From Branchiostoma floridae (lineage: Eukaryota > Chordata > Leptocardii > Amphioxiformes > Branchiostomatidae), in the NCBI RefSeq assembly GCF_000003815.2, contig NC_049984.1, positions 12,085,186 through 12,149,185 of the forward strand: a DNA stretch of 64,000 bases, read 5' to 3'. Every line of letters starts with the position of its first letter. Within the stretch, counting starts at the first letter, position 1. Below the pieces are notes generated by a model that saw only the letters and a list, made by a program, of their open reading frames with translations, searched no databases and was not told the DNA's origin. The position numbers and the translations under genes were made by a program. Of the stretch, positions 13,722-27,770 are shown piece by piece.

Positions 13722-16700
13722 TCACTCCTTCTGATGCTCCTCCTTACAACATGTCATGATCTTCTGGCAGAACACCGTGCAGGCATCTGAAAAAAAAAGT
13801 AACAACAAAAATTGAAAATCATTCTTTTTTCCATACAATAAAGAAATTTCCAAGAGGATAATGCGTGTTCAAGTGGAGAGGTGATTTTGTTCATCTTTAT
13901 CCAATCATAAGTACCGGCGGGCTGAGGTTGCCCCTTTTATGGTCAACCAGTTGTCAGCCAATCAGAGAATCGCCTAAATGTTTTCTTTATACCCCTGTCA
14001 CATTTGGCGAAAATCGATCGGACGACGATTCTGCGGCAATCGCCAGAGCCTCGCTTATAATAATAACTTTATTGCACAGCAATTGTACAAGGTACAAAGT
14101 GTGGCTTATATGTGACAGGGAAGGTTTTCAGGTGAAAAATACGCGCAACCCTCTGTCGATCTTAATCATACGGCCGATCTTCCATCGATACGCCCGAAGA
14201 TCGTGGATAATGTGACAGGGGTATTGCCGATTCCCCGATTGGCTGACAACTGGTTAGAGGTTACGCCCGAGTGGAAACGTCAGCCCGGTTTAGCACAGCC
14301 TCCGCAAGGTATATTATATAGGCCGCGACTAAGGCTCTGTGTTGCCGTTGGAGAATGCTTTATTGGTGAAGATACCATGGGAATCTTAAAATAATCGTGC
14401 AAGAATTTGTCTTACCAAATTTGTCGGTCAGCCACTGCGGTTTGGATTGCCAGTAGACGCCGAAGAAGTAGACAGGTACGCCGGTCAGCGTGATGCCTGC
14501 CCCCGCCAGACACTCGATGGGCGCCACCCAGATGGAAACAACCACGATGAACAGACATGCCAGGACAAATATGATGGGCAGGACGACTGGCATCTGGTGA
14601 TCAAAGAAACAAACACAACGTTCAGTGTGTAAACGAGATGTGTAAACACATTACGACCTATACAACAATTCAAAGGTCCTACCGATGCAAACCTTTGTCA
14701 ACAAGATGTAGACAATAGGTATTTGGAATAACAGTAGTTTTAAAAAAAATGTACGTTTTACAGAAGTTAGATTTCAAAGAAAAATGCATGGCAGAAATGA
14801 CCTATGATCCGACAAGAGATCAGGATTTCCTATTTTATTACTTGTATATATACATGTTCATTTTGTATTGAATATTTATATGTCTGTGGCCACGATACCA
14901 GCCTCGCTGCCTAGTGCCCACAGTGTATTGTTTTGTTACAACTTGAATAAAGAAAGATCAGGAACTTCGAAAGTTGGTAAATGACGTACGCATATCATAA
15001 CCTTGCTGTAAATCAATATATCCTACGTGGGGAATTCTATTGGTTTGTTGATATTTTTGTAATCAGATTTTTTCATATAAATATATCTACATAGGTCACA
15101 TTTGTCGTAGACTTTGACCAGGCTTTGACAGAAACAACCGGGCCAAGAATTAAAGACACCCTTTTTCGTAGCAAAACAGCTGAATTTTGCACAACACATG
15201 CATGTACGATGATCGCACGACGAATGCAACCATGCCCAGGACACTGATGCTTACCTTGACCGGTCTCTCCATGTTGGGGTATTTGAATTCGATGACCACC
15301 AGGCCCAGGATCGCCATCCCGATGAAGATCCAGTACACGAAGCTGGCGTAGTTGATGAGGACGTACACGTCTGTCGTACACAGCATGACCAGGGACAGGA
15401 TTCCCTGCAAGACCAGCAAGTAACTATCATTTAATGCGATATTCTGGCATGGATACATTGTCGCCGCTATATTTGGCTCGCGATTTATGTATCTTTCCTG
15501 GACTATAACAAAAACAACATCAGGAACAACTTCGTCCTTTTTTAATTTTTTTTTCACAGGGCAAAGCAAGCGTGAGAAATTCGATATTCATATTTACTAC
15601 ATACTTTTGATATGTATGTTGACATACATTGCGATTAGCCTAAAATAAAGTACAGCACGACAAACCAATGACGTATGGAAGGTGTGTAAGTAAAGAGGAA
15701 GGTAGTATGGTAGAAAAGAGGTGTGTACGTACCCCCAGGACGAGTGACGGTACGGGAGTGTACCGGTGGACGTTCACCATAGCCAGGATGTCAGGTAGAT
15801 GGCCCTCACGTGCGCCCACAAAATACAACCTGCAGAACGTATCACGATGTGGACAAAAACACATTAAGGACAGGCAAAATATATAAGAAACTTGTAAAGA
15901 TTCTTTTTTTTTAACATTGCGCTTACATGATGGGATAGAATAGAATCCCTGAATTCCACGGGGATGCAATAGTTTCCCATGGTAGTCATAAACTTTAAGT
16001 TAGCATAGTTTCACATGACATTAATAAACATAGCATACTAAAATAAATGTACAGGCCCGATGACAGTTATTTCTACGACCATCTGATATCCTGCTTACAA
16101 GATTGACACTTTCATCGCGTCTCCCAGTTTGGTACATATTTTCCACAAAATTGATCATCAAGTGCATAAAATGAAAGAGAAAGCTAGGTGCTTGTTGATA
16201 CTCAGAAATCAAGCCGTTGCCTCCTCAAGATTAAAGAAGAGAAGAACTCGTGATTTATTGGTATATGTCGAAAAGTGAAATTGAGGTCAGACCACAAAAA
16301 AGGCTGACCCACTGTACATATAGGGCAACAGGTCGGCTGACCGGTCGTCAAGCGGAAACCCTGACCAAGCATATGGTCGGGTGGTCATCTTTTGACCGGA
16401 CCTGATCGCAATCGCAGGAAGGGGCAGTTTATTAATGATAAAATCTGCTAAAGTGAATGAAAGGAAAGCGTGGCAGATCGGTACGGAAAGCGGCGTGAGA
16501 TGAGAAGCACTGCTGACAGGAAAAAGGCACGGACGGCAGTTCACACGAGGTGGTGGTCACATCAGGTCTGAGTTCATCAAGAGTTCATCATCATTTGTAA
16601 GACTAACCGTCTAACGTTGACAAGATACTGACATAAAAGCTGCTGTGCAACTTTGGCATCTGTTTTATCCAGTTGTCTTAGTTCCCCTGGATCCTCGATC

Positions 16701-19700
16701 CTAAAAAATGTCTCCCACCAAAAGCTTTCATTTTTTTATTGAAACTTCAGTGCAAACTTCGGTTTTCAAATCTTCTTTGTGATTCAACCTTTCCAATAGA
16801 TCGGCGACCTCGTTACGACCTAAAATGTGACAGAGCACTCAACGAATTTCATACAGAAACGGATGTTATGCCTTGAATGTTCTTTTCTTTTTTCAAGCAT
16901 AATTTTACATTTTGCATGATATTCAAGTTATGAAGTAACAAAAATCCAATTTTGTTCCCGCAACGACGCAGCTTGATCGGTATCTAGTAGAATGGGGGAG
17001 GAAAAAAGTCAACAAAGAAAACTCAATGGCTTTTGAAATGGGGAGCTGTAATGTTCGAACCAGTACCTATCTACCACACATCGTGGTTGGGTCATGGAGA
17101 GGTTAAGAAAAATGTCATGACAGTGCATTCGGCTAATTGAAAGATCATTTAACGGTTGCTTCGCTTCTGGTATTCTTAAACGCTTAGTACAGACATGTAC
17201 AGACATGAGGTCTGCACCACTGACAAGAAACCGTGCTCACTATGCTATATCAATACCCCACTTGGGGATATATCTTCTCCATGTGTATTTCTGCAATATT
17301 TCATCATTCCACAAGTTTCACCACACCACCGACCATGTGTCTAGTGATAAGGTACACAGTTTAGTTGAAAGATGATGAAAGCAGACATGTGTATGGCTCT
17401 GTGGGAGGTATAAGACCGGGTGCGAACATACCTCACATTCGTACATCTCCCAAAAGACACTTTTGGTAGAGCATCTGTAAACGATGCTGTTCTCAATTAC
17501 CTGGTTTATCTTGTAGCGTATGGCATTTATTCAGTTAATAGCTGTTTGAAAACACTGCTCCCGGCTACCGTAAACCATATTCTTCCGTAGTACCTGGGTG
17601 TGACAGCAACGAGTAAGACTCGCGAAGAATATGGTGTTGGGAAGAACGGAAAAGAATATCCAACCCACAATTGATTACAGAATACAGTTACAGAATACAT
17701 AAAACCAAGTTTGCAAGTAGGTTAAAAAGCGTACATGTATCAAGAATCTTATTTCAACCTCTTTGATAAACCCATCCTCGTCATCTTTATTTATAAACAG
17801 TAATGGACCTCTGATGGAGGTGTAGACTGTATTGTTGGGTGGCGTTTGTCTGTGTGTATGTCTTTGTACATCCAGAGTAATGACTTAGGAACCTTTGGAT
17901 AGATTGTGATGATAATTGGTACGTGGGTAGATGTTTGGCTCCCCTGGCAAATGACCTTGGACATAACGTCCGTTTTTTTTGTGTATCTTTTGGGCCGGAC
18001 ATGCTGTGCTCTTGTCGGTTAGCGTATAAAAAAACTGAAAGTTTTGATCCACCGTGTGTATGACTAGGTGTGAGGAGCAATGTATGTACCTGGCGGACGC
18101 AAACATGGACCCGTTGACGGCACCGAATGTGGAGAAGGCGACGAAGATGGGGATGATCCACCAGGCCGCACCCAGCAGCCTCAGGCCAAACGTCTTCAAC
18201 AACGGGAAACAACTTAAGTCAACGGTCAACGCAATCTGTATGTATCTTGTTCTCCTATTCTCATCCATACGTAAGTAAGAGATCTTTACAGAACTGCCTT
18301 CAATATGTGCGCTCTTTTTTCGGTGTAGTACATCCTATATCCTTATAGATCTATTGTTTTAACGTTTCTATATCGTTGGCATTACTTTGAGAGTCTTAGT
18401 CTTTTTCCATCGGAAACAACGGATGAAAAGGCTCAGTAAAACTGACCACTGCCACTGCGTCGCTTTCCAGCATCTCCTGAGGAGTCATCCCGGTGAAGTA
18501 CGCCACGTTAGCTAGCAGGTACACGATAGTCACGACAGTCATGGAGATCACGATGGACCTGGGAACGTTTCTGTGGGGAAAATATATTTTCTCTTGATGA
18601 AATTGCTTTTATTAAAGTTTTAATAGCATTACATTTTACCATGTAAATAAGTTAAACTGTTGTGTGGTCCGCAACGTCTGCTTTAAATACGCTGCGTGGC
18701 GCTCCATAGTGTAGTGCTTTGTTGCAATTTCAATTAACTATTGTCGGTGGTGGGGCGATATCGACTTGCAACAACCTTTGCTCCGTTGATGACGTCACAA
18801 GTGTCTAAAGTCACGTGTCCAGCGCGATTGGGTCGGAGACCTAAACAGGACGTACCTCAGTCGAAATCGAAAATTCTGGTCAGTCTAATTTCTTCAGTTG
18901 AAGAACGGATTAACATTTTCCAACTCGCTTCTGCGTTTAGCGTTACGTTAACACTTACAATAGGCATAATATGAGATAATTTTGCCATAATTTCGGCATT
19001 TCCGTTGCATATCTGTCACAGTTCAGCGATAAATACAAAGAGTGCCATAAAGTGACAAAGCCCTTGATTTCCACAGCGCTTTTCCTGCTATCACAATCTT
19101 AGGATTGAGAGCAACTGTAAGGTATACGTATATAAACGACAACTGGAATCCGAGAGGTTCACACCCTCTAGACGTGTTCAATAAACATCGGCCTGTCCTA
19201 TACGGTCTTTACCTTGATGGATCCCTGATTTCCTCGGTCACAAAGGTCAGGTCAGCCCTGGAGGAAAAAAACATCAAGAAAGTTTGAAATTTACATTACA
19301 TTACTGAAGCTGCAAAATACCAGCAAGTAAAAAATATTAAATACGTCCGTTTCAACTCAGTTTGACAAATCCACCGTGCACTTAGTAAACTATATATCCC
19401 ATAACTATTTGTAACCGACAAAAATGTTTTTGGACTCGTCGTCGTGTGTTTTCAGATTATCAAAAAATAGTATATTATTCAGAAGGCATACCATCCAGCG
19501 AAAGCCCAGAGTCCCGAGTACAGCGCCAGGGAGATCCCGCCCACATTGGTTGCCCCTCGCCATGCCAGTTCCGGGGCCAGGTGTAGTACCTCCCCTGCGG
19601 ACATCAAACAGTACTATCAGCAAGGAATGCTGGGATAGCTGTATAACCTCCTCTGCAACACTATATAACTGTTATTTGTTTCTTTGCTTGCATGTTGGAC

Positions 19701-22700
19701 TGGTCGTTTACCTTTTACGTTTTCACCAATTTTCATCAATTAGGGTGAAAGTTAAGATACATAAATCTAGTCTTTATTTGCAGTTGTCAACACAGCTTCT
19801 AGACGGCCAATACATATGTCAATGTGTTAGGGGAATGCTTATCTTTACTCTGCGCCCTCTATCGGCAAGGTAAAGTCTACGAGCGCGTGAGTGGTGCTAC
19901 CAGTAAGCGGAAAGCCCCTTGATTTGACAAATGGCGAACGGGTGACACAGTTGACAGAGTCAGTGGCACAGTGACATTGGTAAACATGTTAGCATCGGGC
20001 CGATCGAGTTAAAGTGGCCGGAGTGATTTGTGGCTGGATTGAAGGATGGTGCTATATATTCACGTCAAACAAATTGACCCAGATACATGTTAATTTTCAA
20101 GAGTGAGGACTGTACTACTGATAACCACCGCCAGGTGGTGTTTTTCTTCTATGTTACGTTGGGAAAATCGTATCGTACCTAGAAAAGTCACCACCTTTCA
20201 AGTTGCAGATTGCAACTAGCCTAAATTGATAGACACAAGCAAACAATTCTATGCTGTTACAGAGAAAGAAAAGAACGAAAGAAAATTTTTCCCACGTACC
20301 TTTGCCGAGTTGGATCATACCGAAGATGACGATGATGGCCAGCGCCAGGAGCTTGGCGGCCGTGAAGAGATCCTGTACCCGTGTTGCACTGCGCACACTG
20401 GCACAGTTCACAAACGTCAGCAGACCTGCACGGTACATGAGAGGGGAAATTATACTTTGGACGACAGAAAAAATAAAAATCTACGGATGATATCAGCGCG
20501 CGCATTGGTTCTTGGTAGATTTCGAAATTTACACCCCCCCCCCCATGGTCAATATGACAAAAAAATATGTCGTGTGCAATCCTTGAGTTTACTTGTAAAA
20601 GTTACACTAGTGAGTAACACTATAAACCAGTTGATACATACCATTTCCAAATATAGATACGGCAAGTTTGGTGATCTCTATTTCACTAAAGCTAATTATT
20701 TAAAAAAAAATACTGAGGTTGTCATGACTGCACTTGTGAAAGTTTAACTTACTAGTTCAGTACTTGTAAAAGTGCCATGAGGGTGGTAAAAATGTCAATG
20801 TCACATTCTTCTGGAAGGGGACGTTCCACCAATATAGCACACCCTTGAAATCATAAATCGTGACACTAGTACTCCTCCCGGCATAGGACCAAAATAGTAC
20901 AGTGTGCTATTCACAATCATAGAAAGGGAGCACTGACATTAATGCTTCGTTCGAGACTTAAATCCGTTTCTTAATTACAATTTTCTGTGCAAAATTAATC
21001 GCTACTTATCAATTTCAAGCGGCTATTTACTGTTCTACTTTCCTGTATGTACAATACATTGTGGTTGGCCCGGTTTCCGTTGGTCATACTCGCCACAGGA
21101 ACGTAGTCCAGCGCCACCTAGCACATTTTGTGCAAACTACACCTTTTATGAAGGGTACTTGGACTGAGCACCAGTTTTACAGGTCAACAAAGTCGTTGTT
21201 GACCCACATACCACACTATGAACTCACAATGAATACCAGGCATGGAAATCAAGCGTACTAACATGCCTAAATATCCGGGATTGCTGTAAATAAATGCCAG
21301 GAGATATGGATAAGCACTGAACGTTGAATTTTTCAAATGACAGCTTCCAAGCAGGGTTAAACGCTGATATGATCAGTACATCTATCATAATTAACTGATG
21401 TGTCAAGCACGTCTTACGCCCAACTTTGATGAATGAACAACATGATCACCAGGCATTAGCGGCATCATAAGCAACAATCCATGTATCACCACCACGGTTA
21501 CATTCCGTGCTGTTACAAAATCTGGTTCCCAGACCATCCAGTGAAACGCTGGGCTAGCTTCTGAAGTTGGGCATATATTTGTTCAACACGGTCTGTTTGG
21601 TCTTTGGGTGTGCCAAAACTCCTACAGACTAGTAGTTTGCAGACTGCCACATAAACTTCGACAAGTTCGGGTCTCGACAAAACAGAGCCATGGGCATCAG
21701 CCAACACGGCTCGGCACGGAAGGGGTCGCACTTAGTCGCTTTATATTTTGAAACGATTATTTCGGCCTTCGTTTTGAAATTGAAACTTTCATCTCAGCAT
21801 ATCATTTTTACACGTCCCTCCGATAACGCTTCGGTCATGATTCCAAACCGGGGCCCTGCCAGCATGTATACGAAAACGAAAAATAAAATATATGAATATA
21901 TGTTGATGACTAATTTTCTTATGCTCCATTTGTTTTGTTGTCTTTTATTATAATTTTAGTTCCCGAAAACTGCCCGGCTTTGGAAATGTGACCGTAGCCT
22001 AAGCAAGCCCTTTATTTTTGTGGTGAAATTATTTGTGGTTTACAACAACAACAAAAAGGTTGACCAAATGATAGCAGAATTTGACATGCCTATAGGGGTT
22101 GCACTATAACACCTCATGCGCCACTTGTTCGTGTAGTAAGTAGTATTTGTGGACTTTTAAATAAACAAAAATGACTCAGGTTGTATAGCTTGTTGTGAAG
22201 GGTCAGTATATTTAGACAGATTTGTAACAAAAGGCATTGTGGATACTGTTAAATGTGGAGATTTGCTACACTACAAGTGGGATCTAGGATGAATGTGTGC
22301 AATGCTTTAGAAGTTAATCGTTTCCAAAACAACATTTCAACCCTGGATCTCTGAAAGACCTCACAAATCTGATTGTTGGAAAATGTAAACAGGTAACGAG
22401 GGAACGTCTGAAAACTTGATTTGCAGTGGCGCCTACTTCCTCCCGTGACGCAATGTAGAGATCACGGTGTACCAGACCAATTTGACACACACATCGTTCT
22501 AAATACACCACAGGTTTCATTACTATGTTTGCAGGGTGCTCAAAGACTATAAGCTGAACGATGCGTTTTCGCGGGGAAAGAATTTACCCTGGGGCGAGCG
22601 CCAGGGTGCTTTGAACTAGTAACCACGCATGTGTACAACTTACAAGACTTGTCTTTAAAGTGTCTGTGTGAAAGCTTTGAGCGAATGTCAAAACAGGTGT

Positions 22701-25700
22701 TTTTGTCGGGACACTTGTATAAAAGGCTTCAAAAGCAGCTGTACCTCCTGCCTTAATCGTGACTTGCTTTAAATACTAATTTTATGAAGAGACATGTAAA
22801 TGTTTGACATGTGTTGCTGTTTGCTACAGCGTTTTGTAGGTGTCTGTGTAACGTGAACTATGTCAGCGGGTAAGGTGTCTCAAGGGCATGTTTAGATGAA
22901 GAACAGATTCCAGGTTCACCAAACGAACAGTGTACAGGGGAGGGGGGTCAGAAAGGGCAGACACACGCCAGTAGCTCCTGATGTTATGCTACCAGTACCA
23001 GAGAATGTTAGTAGTTAGTGATAGTAAAGAGTTAAGTGTATCCCACTGGAGGCTGCCATCGCTGAACGACTGCTTACCGACCGAACAGTTCAGTGACAGA
23101 TCACTTGCCTAATTTCGTAGATAAATATAATGATTTTTTCGACGTTTCGTCTCTTTGAGACCATAATTTCACATCGTGTATCATATTCCTATACAGGCTT
23201 TTCATTTGACGTCGTTTGCGCCATGTTGGATTACAGTGTACGTCTGTAAACCAGACTAAGATGCTACTGCTTAATTCAATTACCCGCAAACATGGTCGTT
23301 GGAGGATTCAAATTACAATTAGTATGACGTCAATGAAAAGCCTGCATTAAAAAATCAAGGGGCACGGAAATTTAATTTCAGGATCAACAGTCGTTCAGCG
23401 ATCTCCGTCTCTTGCCCACTGTTGTCTGCGTGTTGTATTTTCTCTTTTTTTTTCCTTTTTGGGGGAATGGCGACAAAATTGTCACACATGGAGGTTTGGA
23501 AAGTTCATTTGAGCCAATGGCTCCCATCTGGTAAAGTTTACAGAAAAGGAATACAATCGGCTCTGGTGCGTTCTCCGTACACCCCTGTCACATTTGGCGA
23601 CAATTGTTTGGACGACGATTCTGCGGCAATCGCCCGAGCCTCGCTTATAATAATAACTTTATTGCACAACAATTGTACATCGTAAAAAGTATGGCTTATA
23701 TGTGACAGGGAATGTTTTCAGGTGAAAAATACGCGCAACGGTAACCCTCTGTCGATCTTAAATATGGCCGACCTTCCATCGATACGCCCGAATATCGTGG
23801 ATAATGTGACAGGGTTAGTAAAAAGACGCGCCTGCTAATGTACCCATGTCAAGCGGCTGTCATGTACCAGTCACTCAGGCTGATTTATACACCATCCCAC
23901 GCGCCCCGTACGCTGCATGTTTGTTCATCTACATTCAATCGTCGCTAATGAGCTTCCAGCCTTGTCTTTACCCGTGTTGGCATCTGACATCTGCTGCTTT
24001 CACATGAGGTTACGTTCAACGGGCACTGGGGTTTTCCAGCTGTTTGGTGTGTGTGTGACTGTTTCTGTGCTTGTGGACAGCATAACTCCGAAAGTCATGG
24101 ATGATTGGATTATCCTCCCAGCGACTTTCTACGGCACTTCAGCGGAACCTCCGGCTTTCATATCTGGTCTTCTTGAGCGATGTAACATCTTTGTGGGCTT
24201 ATGGTGTCTTTTTGTTGGTTTAGAGACAGAAATCTGACAAGTCATCAAAAATCATTTCATCATGTTTCATTCTTTCTTTCCTGATTCTTTTGTTTCTCTT
24301 CTGAAGGAACAATGAATCTGTAGCATGCCTACATTCCGGGGCGAACCCAGCAATGATATACTACATCTACATGTAGTAGTGTTGTGGGTGTAACTGGAAG
24401 ATTCCTATGGAACATAGTAGCAATTATCCCAGGCAGAAATTACAGTATACTACATAGTCGTTCCCTTGGGGTTAACCAGGTAATCATAGATTCTCTTTGA
24501 TCTTAGTATCCGTTGGCAATTACTACATTCTACTACAGAAGCAAACTCTAGTGATGAGTTCTATGATAACTCAAGTGTGTATACAGTTAGGTCGGTCTTG
24601 TTCTCTACTGCAGCTCTTTTCTATGCTTCTCTGTCATCGAAGCGGTACTAGTATTTCTGCACACTCTATCCTTGAGCTGGGAGTGCAAAACTTCTCTTCG
24701 TGACTGATGCATGATAAATTTGCTTTCTTGATTAAAATCTACGATGAATGGCAGTTCAAGTATTTCAGTCGATCGCAATATATGGTATTTCAACCTTCAG
24801 GGGCAAGGGCTTTGCTTATCGATAATGACTTGCCACACCGTCGGCGTTGTCTCTAATACTTGTGTACTTGTGTCTCTAATACTTGTGCGGCTCAAGAATT
24901 TTTTTTTTCCTTTAAAGTTATTGACAAGGCTGCATTTAATATTGAGTTATAGTTATTGGGTATGTCTATGTGCAAAAACCCGTGACATCTCTAATCACAA
25001 TCAAATAAACGTTATTCCTAGCTAGGAGCAGTTATCAAAACACTACAGCAAAGTTCCCGGCATTTTTACGGATTAAACACGCCTGGGTCGGCAGGCATTT
25101 GCTGAACGCTTTCGAGGGGGTTGAATTTCCCATTTGAATAGAAATGCACCGTGAAAAGAAAACTACACGTTGGCATGAGTCCAATCGCTACATTCTACTG
25201 GGGGAGCATGTCATACATGGTCTATTACACAAACAAAATGCACCTTGATGATCGATTCGACTTATATCATCGAAACAAATCTACTGAGACAGCTTGAAGT
25301 TGTTTGAAAATAAAAATGACATTTAGAATACAAATTTGCTGAAAAAAAACCTAAAACATAAATTTAGAGAGTTTGGAAAATGCTACAGCTTAATTTTTTT
25401 TCATTCTTTTGTTTGTGCTTAATCTTAAGTCTTAATATATTTGTATTGGGGGGACAGGAAGGGACCGGACCAATGAGTGGCCTACATGCCACATATGTCA
25501 CCTATTTAAAGTTGTCTTTAGAAATCTTAAAAATGTATATCCGGCATTAATCATTTCTTTAGGCTAACAGCATAATTATAGGGCTGGAATCTACAATTAT
25601 TTGTGTAGTCTACATCTGACTTGTTAAGTGCCTCTTTGACCTATATTGTTCTCATAACCACACACTCGGTACGAAAAGGTGTCACGCTAAGATCACGCTG

Positions 25701-27770
25701 TCTAGACCATGTTTGACGGACTTTGTGACTATGATATCATTCAAATGTCATTTCACGACGATTACGCGTGCTACTGTTGACACTGTGTGCAAACATCGCT
25801 CTTTTTCCATGGTAGCAACAAGGCGGTCCAAAAAATGAGTCACATACACTATATACTCTCAGCAGGAAGCATTGTCTAACATTAAAGTGAAATGGACTGA
25901 GGGAGCTTTCTCTAAGACATCGATGTGTTTGGAAACCTCTCAAGATGTTAAGTGGGGATAGGTTTGTCCAGTGGTGGCGGATGTGTTCTGTGGAGATCTT
26001 TACACTGCCGTCCGGCAGTTTGCACGCAAATATTTGAGTTTGTTGACCTGATCTAACATTGATCGCATGTTGTACAACCTTTGGTCGTCAAACCTAGTTG
26101 ATAATTGCTGATAGTACTAACTTTTTTATGTTTTAGATTTTCGACATGGCGCCTATCTTAACGCGTGCATTGCGTGCCGTTGTGACACGCTAAATAGCGA
26201 CACGGGAAAACCTGATCGATGAAAACAGTGTGTCATTGGCACTTGTCCCTGGTCTCGTCTTACATACTTGATGTAATTAGGACGGTTCCCACAGATTTGC
26301 ATAAGCCCGCAACTGGAATAAAATCCTTTCTTCAAATGAAATACAGACTCACAGACTCTAGAATCATAAGTGGGGTGCTCCGAACCTCAGTATCTCTTCA
26401 GACATCTCCTAATCTGTGTTTTTAGTGGACACCCTTTATCATTGTGTATTGTCGCTGGATAAGCTACCTGCTTACAGTAGATGTATTCAATGACCACCAA
26501 GCGAGTTATTTCTGTCTATGGTACCTAATATAGGCGTTATTTCGTTTGTAAACGCGAATTTACAACGACTAAACCTTCGTCTTCGTTGATTGCATGTTTT
26601 AAGATGTGAATCAATTATGACATGACACCCCTAGTTTGCCTGAAATCATTGCTATCTTCACCGTGGTCTATGCATATATACTTTGTTTTCATTCACGCTA
26701 CCGGATGCTATGACCAAGCTGAGGTTCCCGATAATAACTCGTATACTCTATTAGTAGTAGCAGGAGGAACGAAACCAAGCAGCTGCGATAACGCCACACA
26801 CACGTGGCGCCCGGCCCAGATCTGGTTCACTCCGCCCCACCATCTAAACATGCCGACGCGCTGGAATGCACATGGTGACCCCGGCTCGTATGTACAAACG
26901 GAGCATGCCTACATGTAAGGCATGGCTGAACACACACTGCTACTGTGTCTTCTTCTCTAAATTTACCTCACTCTTCAGAAAGTCTAGAAATAAGGGAGTG
27001 TTGTGTGATGAATTGTAGCATTGGGCGATGGATTTTGCTGTCTGTATTCATGAGTCATTCATGAACACAAACCACTCACACAAACACTAATTATGTAGAA
27101 AGTAGTCTATCAAATCGTTCAGACCGACGCCATGGGTCATTAGAAGTGGAACAGGGAGCGTGGTCTTCCGTCATAATAAATCATATCTAGTTCTGAGTTC
27201 ATAATAAATGTGTAAAGAAGGGTTCTGTATTGAATTTGTATATCAACAGCTCTGCACACAAGACAAACAGATAGCACAACAAGAAGCACACTCACAGATA
27301 CACAGTGCAGCCAGGAGTGCCACTGCCGAGTCTGGCGGGGTACATGGTGTGTAGACCGGGTACAGGATGTAGAAGGCGAAAGTTAGGGCGATGACTGCGT
27401 GTGTACACGGCCTGACGATGATCAGCTCCACCCACAGCCGGAGGAAGGCGGGTAGGGGCCCGAAGATGTCGAGGATGTACGAGTAGTCGCCGCCCGAGCG
27501 GGGGATGGCCGTGCCGAGGTCGGCGTAACACAGCGCCCCGATCGCCGAGATCACCCCGCTGATCGCCCAGATGATCAGCGCCACGCCGACGTTACCGGCG
27601 TCCTGTAGCACACCCTTCGGTGATATGAAGATCCCCGAGCCGATGATGTTCCCGACAATGAGTCCGATAGCGTTTATCAGAGTGACCTTCCTCTTGAGAG
27701 CCACGGATCCCTCCCGAACAGCCCTGGGCCCGTCTGCCGATGCTGGCGAGTCTTCCAAATCGCTCCCCAT
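13722..27770 (-). CDS. SLC7A5/8-like: LAT gene 2: SLC7 light-chain amino-acid transporter (LAT1/LAT2-like), complete, 10 coding exons
   Basis: Predicted 12-helix amino-acid exchanger of 488 aa. Coding exons on the minus strand: 27770-27296, 20425-20300, 19594-19492, 19257-19213, 18570-18447, 18193-18090, 15829-15733, 15404-15255, 14593-14416, 13786-13722 (TGA). All introns are GT-AG; phases are 1,1,2,2,0,2,0,0,1 and the frame closes exactly. ATG at 27770 is used because codons further 5' start only at GTG before an in-frame stop. Visible motifs: TM1 GSGIF (44-48), [32 protein letters not shown], Cys143 in YTPCTPP (position of the LAT1 cysteine that binds the SLC3A2 heavy chain), [20 protein letters not shown] (TM5), [13 protein letters not shown] with Trp230 at the TM6 gate, [16 protein letters not shown], and the C-terminus [12 protein letters not shown], which resembles LAT1 LCQKLMQVVPQE. 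Intron 1 is 6.9 kb. Substrate is not decidable; large neutral or cationic amino acids are likely. Tandem paralogue of genes 1 and 3. Confidence 0.92.
13989..14224. mobile_element. MITE-like element, copy 1 (intron 9 of LAT gene 2)
   Basis: A 236-bp element begins ATACCCCTGTCACAT and ends with the perfect reverse complement ATGTGACAGGGGTAT. It includes the phrase AATAATAACTTTATTGCAC. It has no coding capacity. A close copy lies at 23581-23815 in intron 1 of the same gene. The outer TA on each side may be a TA target-site duplication. Confidence 0.75.
20300..20425 (-). CDS. SLC7A5/8-like: LAT gene 2, coding exon 2 (TM4-TM5)
   Basis: Listed separately because it sits 6.9 kb from exon 1 and could be missed. 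The acceptor is TGCAG|GT and the donor AAAG|GTACGT. It encodes [20 protein letters not shown] and [20 protein letters not shown], closely like LAT1 around TM4-TM5. At 126 bp it has exactly the length of exon 2 in LAT gene 3 (39395-39520). Confidence 0.92.
21828..21999. mobile_element. MITE-like element with GCTACGGTCACATTTCC-type termini, copy 1
   Basis: The right end reads GGAAATGTGACCGTAGC; the left end GCTTCGGTCATGATTCC is its degenerate reverse complement, followed by AAACCGGGG. The element is 172 bp and AT-rich inside, in intron 1 of LAT gene 2. A second copy is at 49759-49952. Confidence 0.6.
23581..23815. mobile_element. MITE-like element, copy 2 (intron 1 of LAT gene 2)
   Basis: Same family as 13989-14224: it opens ACCCCTGTCACATTTGGCGA, shares the AATAATAACTTTATTGCAC core and closes AATGTGACAGGG. 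Most of its length aligns to copy 1 with scattered substitutions and a short insertion. Confidence 0.75.
24060..24205. repeat. Dispersed repeat of the 'GGACAGYATAACTC' type, copy 1
   Basis: The phrase GTGGACAGCATAACTC, then AAGTCATGGATG, and downstream CCCAGCGACTTTCTA parallels the segments at 43683-43835 and 53685-53765. It has no coding potential and lies in intron 1 of LAT gene 2. Confidence 0.45.
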
